DNA of 64,000 nt from Pyrus communis (Eukaryota > Streptophyta > Magnoliopsida > Rosales > Rosaceae), in the NCBI RefSeq assembly GCF_963583255.1, contig NC_084815.1:7611724-7675723 (forward strand), given 5' to 3'. The notes below the pieces were generated by a model that saw nothing but the letters and a program-made list of their open reading frames with translations, was not told the origin of the DNA and ran no database searches. The position numbers and the translations under genes are program-made. Shown here piece by piece: positions 60,675-64,000 of this stretch (position 1 is the first letter of the stretch; each line of letters opens with the position of its first letter).

Positions 60675-63161
60675 TTACTCTGAAGTGGCTAGAGCTGAAT
60701 GCAATACATCTTCGAGATACTTCTCCGCAGCAGCATATTGTCTTTTCTTGTCCTCGATTGCTAAAGCAGCCAAAGCTTTATCCTGCACACATACATATCT
60801 CATCAACCTCCCGATCTTTCTAGGACCTAAATAAACTGTGATCAATTAACCTAAGTAGAAAACTACCGGAGGCAAGTCTTGGTAGCTTCTCAAAGTATCA
60901 AGGACGGGCTTTGTCTTCTTCTCTAATTCCTTTCTGTGCTCGGCCAATTCAACCAGCATCCCATGGCTAATCTCTGGGGTGTAGCCCACGCGATTAAGAG
61001 TTTCCTGTCCAATAAGTTTACAGCACAACTCTTTTTAGGAATAAATAAAGAAAATTGGGTTTTTGAAAGCCCCATATTTTACAAAATAACAAAAAATTTG
61101 GATGAGAAAATGCGTTCTTCTTGTGACTTAAATATGAAATTTCAATATACTAGCCAATAGAGACCGATGAACAATTATTGCTAATTTTATATCATCTACC
61201 AAGCAGAAATTTACTGGCTACATTCTACCTATAGCATGATTGCTCCCAAACTAAGCTACTCTTAGGCAATCACCAAAAGTAAGAATTGACAAGCTGCGAC
61301 AGGTTGAACTCCCAAATTTTCTATCAATCGTCACCATTCATAGAAAGCCCACTTTCTTTATGATGAAGGCTATGCAGATGCTTTATGAAATGCACATTTT
61401 GTCATAATCCTGATTGGTTCTGTGTTCCAGCATTCTGGAAACATAGGCATGCATTCAAAAACCAACAATATAATTTGTTATCAACTTCATGCAACTGGAC
61501 CTGAATTATTTTCACAGTTATAGAATTGTAAATTTATAAGATCCTGGAATACGTATCAAAGTTCTATGCGCCATTAACTATATATTTTCTTTTTCCAATT
61601 CCAAATTTTCTTTTCACCTCATAGGAGGTATATCTTTATATGTATAGCACATCTTCTCCACTAGCACCACCCAAAAACTCATGCATGCATGAATATTATA
61701 TATATTGGCACCACTCCACTAAAACGGTGCCAAAGTTATTGCTTCAGTTTGGATGTATAACAAGATAACTCTTCAGATAATGCAATTTGTTCTATACTCT
61801 TAGATACTGATGCTCAAGAAATATCCACCCAAACAAACTGGAACATGCAGATGATGCAGTTTGTCATATGAGCCTCTTACCCAGAGAATCCTTATAATCA
61901 CCTTCTACAACCACCTCCTACTATTTACACACCTAAAAACAAATGGTAACAGTACCATCTACGTAGTCTGTTCCATAGACTTACCCATTTCATGTTATCT
62001 CACTATAAATGAATTTGATTTGAGTGCATGACAATCTTATACTCTCTGAATTCATTCTCTACAAGTCATCGACCAAACTTTGACACCAACAAAACAAAGT
62101 GCGGGAGCCGAAAATAAATACCTTGAAACGGACAGTCTCTTGATTGTACTGTTTCTCCTTACCAAGCATGAGCACCAAGTTGTTCTTCCAATGCTCAACA
62201 TGCGCCTCACATTGGCCTGCATCATCTTCTAGTTGAGCAAGTGTTCTACCAAAGTTTGAAAACTCAGCACATTCAGAAAAACCAAAATCCTACATTAAAA
62301 TCCATACTCTTAACTTTACAGTTCTTGGAATATATCCAACAAGATCATACCTTTTCAAATAAGTTAACCTGGAAATCGCCTTTCGAGTGTAATCAAGAAG
62401 AACATTAGACTCTTTTTGCGCTTTAGCCCTCTTCTCCTCCACACCCGTCTTCCTCAACGATATATCCCCCATCGCCACAAGAAAACTAAAAAGCAAATCT
62501 CCGATGTCAGTCCAGCATTCAAACAATGTACAACCCACCCTTCATATGTCATCTCAGAAATCAAACAACAATGTAATACCCACATTTATTATCATTATTT
62601 CAGGTGAACGAGTCAGTATTCAAAGCAAAATGTAAATCCGGAATTCAAAAATACACACCTGCTGAGCTCAGTGTCTCTTATATTCAACAAATTGGCTACA
62701 TTGGCTAAAACCTGAGCTGATGACACCACATTCGAAGGCAAACCCTCCTGTGCCAAACCCACACTCTCCAATATCTCTCTGATCCTCGCAGCTAACGCCC
62801 ACAAACACAAAATTTCAAATTTTGAAAAGAAAAACACGTACAAAATATACAAATTAAACAATATATATATAGGAAGAAAATTGGAGTAGCAGATACCTTG
62901 GGCTCGGTATTCGGAGGCTTTGAGGCGGAAATCGGAAGCGAGGATCTTGGAAGCTTGAGTTTGGGCCTGGGAGAGAGTGGCAAGGTTGTGTAAATACGCC
63001 ACCGAACGAGGGGTATATTCGAAATCGGGCACTTTTTTTCCGGCTTGGGAGAACTCTTGAGTGAGCCATTGCTTTACGTCGCCGATTCGAGATGCGTCCG
63101 AACCGCCACCGCTGGCGCTGCTGCTCTTCGACGTCGTATCGCTTACAGAGGAGTCGGTCAT
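60675..63161 (-). CDS. AUG1: AUGMIN complex subunit 1 (HAUS1-like), 6 exons, complete
   Basis: AUG1 belongs to the eight-subunit augmin complex, which recruits gamma-tubulin complexes to existing microtubules and promotes branching nucleation in the mitotic spindle and phragmoplast. Exons: 62897-63161, 62659-62791, 62351-62485, 62122-62245, 60867-61004, 60675-60782. They join in phase to give 300 residues, the usual length. Conserved segments include FEYTPRSVAYLHNLA, ARIREILESVGL, SSAQVLANVANLLNIRDTELSS, FLVAMGDISLRKTGVEEKRAKAQ and the C-terminal KPVLDTLRSYQDLPPDKALAALAIEDKKRQ. The protein is mostly alpha-helical coiled coil without an enzyme motif. The 1.1-kb intron 4 (61005-62121) has no insertion that I recognise. 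The start at 63161 is the only good ATG before a serine-rich N-terminus. Confidence 0.95.
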
Positions 63162-64000
63162 TGCGGAGGGATAGCTGAGCCGATTCAGTGCACCGTTGGC
63201 TCGTTCGTTGTTTTTTTAGATTTGGAGAATTATTTGATTTGAATTAAATTGAAACTTTGGTATGTTTGCATTTTAATTTTTACAAGAGTATTTCACACCA
63301 CTCGACTCTATTTCAAAGGTTTAAAATATTAGTATCCAGAAATAATGATATGTGAATTTGTAGAATTATTTATGGATATATTGATATTGGTTGATTTGTT
63401 AAAAAAGAAAATTTAAAAGTTGAATGCCAAACATTGATTTAGATGAAATAGAAAAGCATTTTTTAAATTTAATCGATGTTATCGAAATTTAAAATGAAAT
63501 TTTAGGTAATATCAAACATTTGTTTAGACAAAATGTAAGAATTTATCCTATATTTAACCAATATGAAAAAAAATATTAACAAAATCTATGGTTTTTAGGG
63601 TGAAGAAATATTGACATTATCGAAAAAAATTGAAAACATTGGGAGGAGTTCAATTTTGTAATTAAAAGTTTGTTTTCTAAAACATGGGTGATGTTATTTT
63701 AATTAATACATACATAAAAGTATGACAATGAATCTGTAACTTCAAAAGATTGAGGTTAATTGTATGGCCGGCACTGCAGGCGGCCGCAGCCGAAATAACC
63801 GGTTACCGGGCACCCGGGTGCACTGGCAGAGTCATTTGTTGCAAAATTATAGGTAGGACTTCAGTTATAATCCAGCACTCACGCCACTGGCTTTTCAACC
63901 ACACGCAATGACCAATTGTGCAAATCAACTACGTGTAACTCAATTTAATCTCACTTTGTTCCTGTAACTCAAAAACCGACGCTCTCAAAATTCGCTTCAC
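63162..64000. other. 5' flank of AUG1 and unknown right edge
   Basis: The first part is the AUG1 promoter side. The remainder is AT-rich, with one GC-rich patch at 63764-63830. No reading frame at the right edge is convincing; a gene on the plus strand may start beyond it. Confidence 0.35.

Overview
The window is nuclear DNA of a flowering plant. Four multi-exon genes with GT-AG introns encode plant-type proteins, and the rest is AT-rich sequence full of plant transposons. The gene structures and the short repeats would suit a woody rosid such as apple or pear (Rosaceae), but that placement is inference from general resemblance; nothing in the window proves it.

All four recognised genes lie on the minus strand. 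They are a mitochondrial/peroxisomal fission protein FIS1 (234-2086, its last exons beyond the left edge), a complete 15-exon DEAD-box RNA helicase 13-type gene (11736-24685), a complete 7-exon pyrroline-5-carboxylate reductase (26563-30641), and a complete 6-exon AUGMIN subunit 1 (60675-63161). Exon boundaries were worked out by hand from splice sites, reading phase and family conservation. Every exon joins in frame, and the three complete genes give 843, 275 and 300 residues. The four genes act in unrelated processes (organelle division, ribosome biogenesis, proline synthesis, spindle microtubule nucleation) and share no visible operon-like logic.

Between the genes are nested transposons. 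At 2729-8759 a hAT-type element (8-bp target duplication) carries a decayed Ty1/copia element (2907-7823, 5-bp target duplication CAATC). At 8832-11330 lie a long-inverted-repeat MITE, a truncated LINE-like retroposon with a 13-bp target duplication, and a small hAT MITE. At 30700-38400 lie SINE-like copies, a 57-bp minisatellite, a gypsy RNase H relic, and a roughly 600-bp foldback hairpin whose two arms were each hit by a different LTR element, now solo LTRs with target duplications.

The largest structure is 38410-60147. A Harbinger-type element (TAA duplication) was invaded by a 21-kb Ty3/gypsy chromovirus (38740-59698, GAAAA duplication). That element was later interrupted in its integrase by a young Athila-like gag-protease element (42316-51544, CTAAT duplication, nearly identical 2.2-kb LTRs), and in its protease by an element that left a solo LTR (53735-55502, TGTAA duplication).

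No CRISPR array, bacterial-type operon, rRNA gene or convincing tRNA gene is present. The most unusual points are the non-autonomous Athila-like element that lacks reverse transcriptase and integrase, the disrupted foldback hairpin, and the copia copy that has lost its primer binding site. Single-base uncertainty of 1 nt applies to exon 5 of the helicase.
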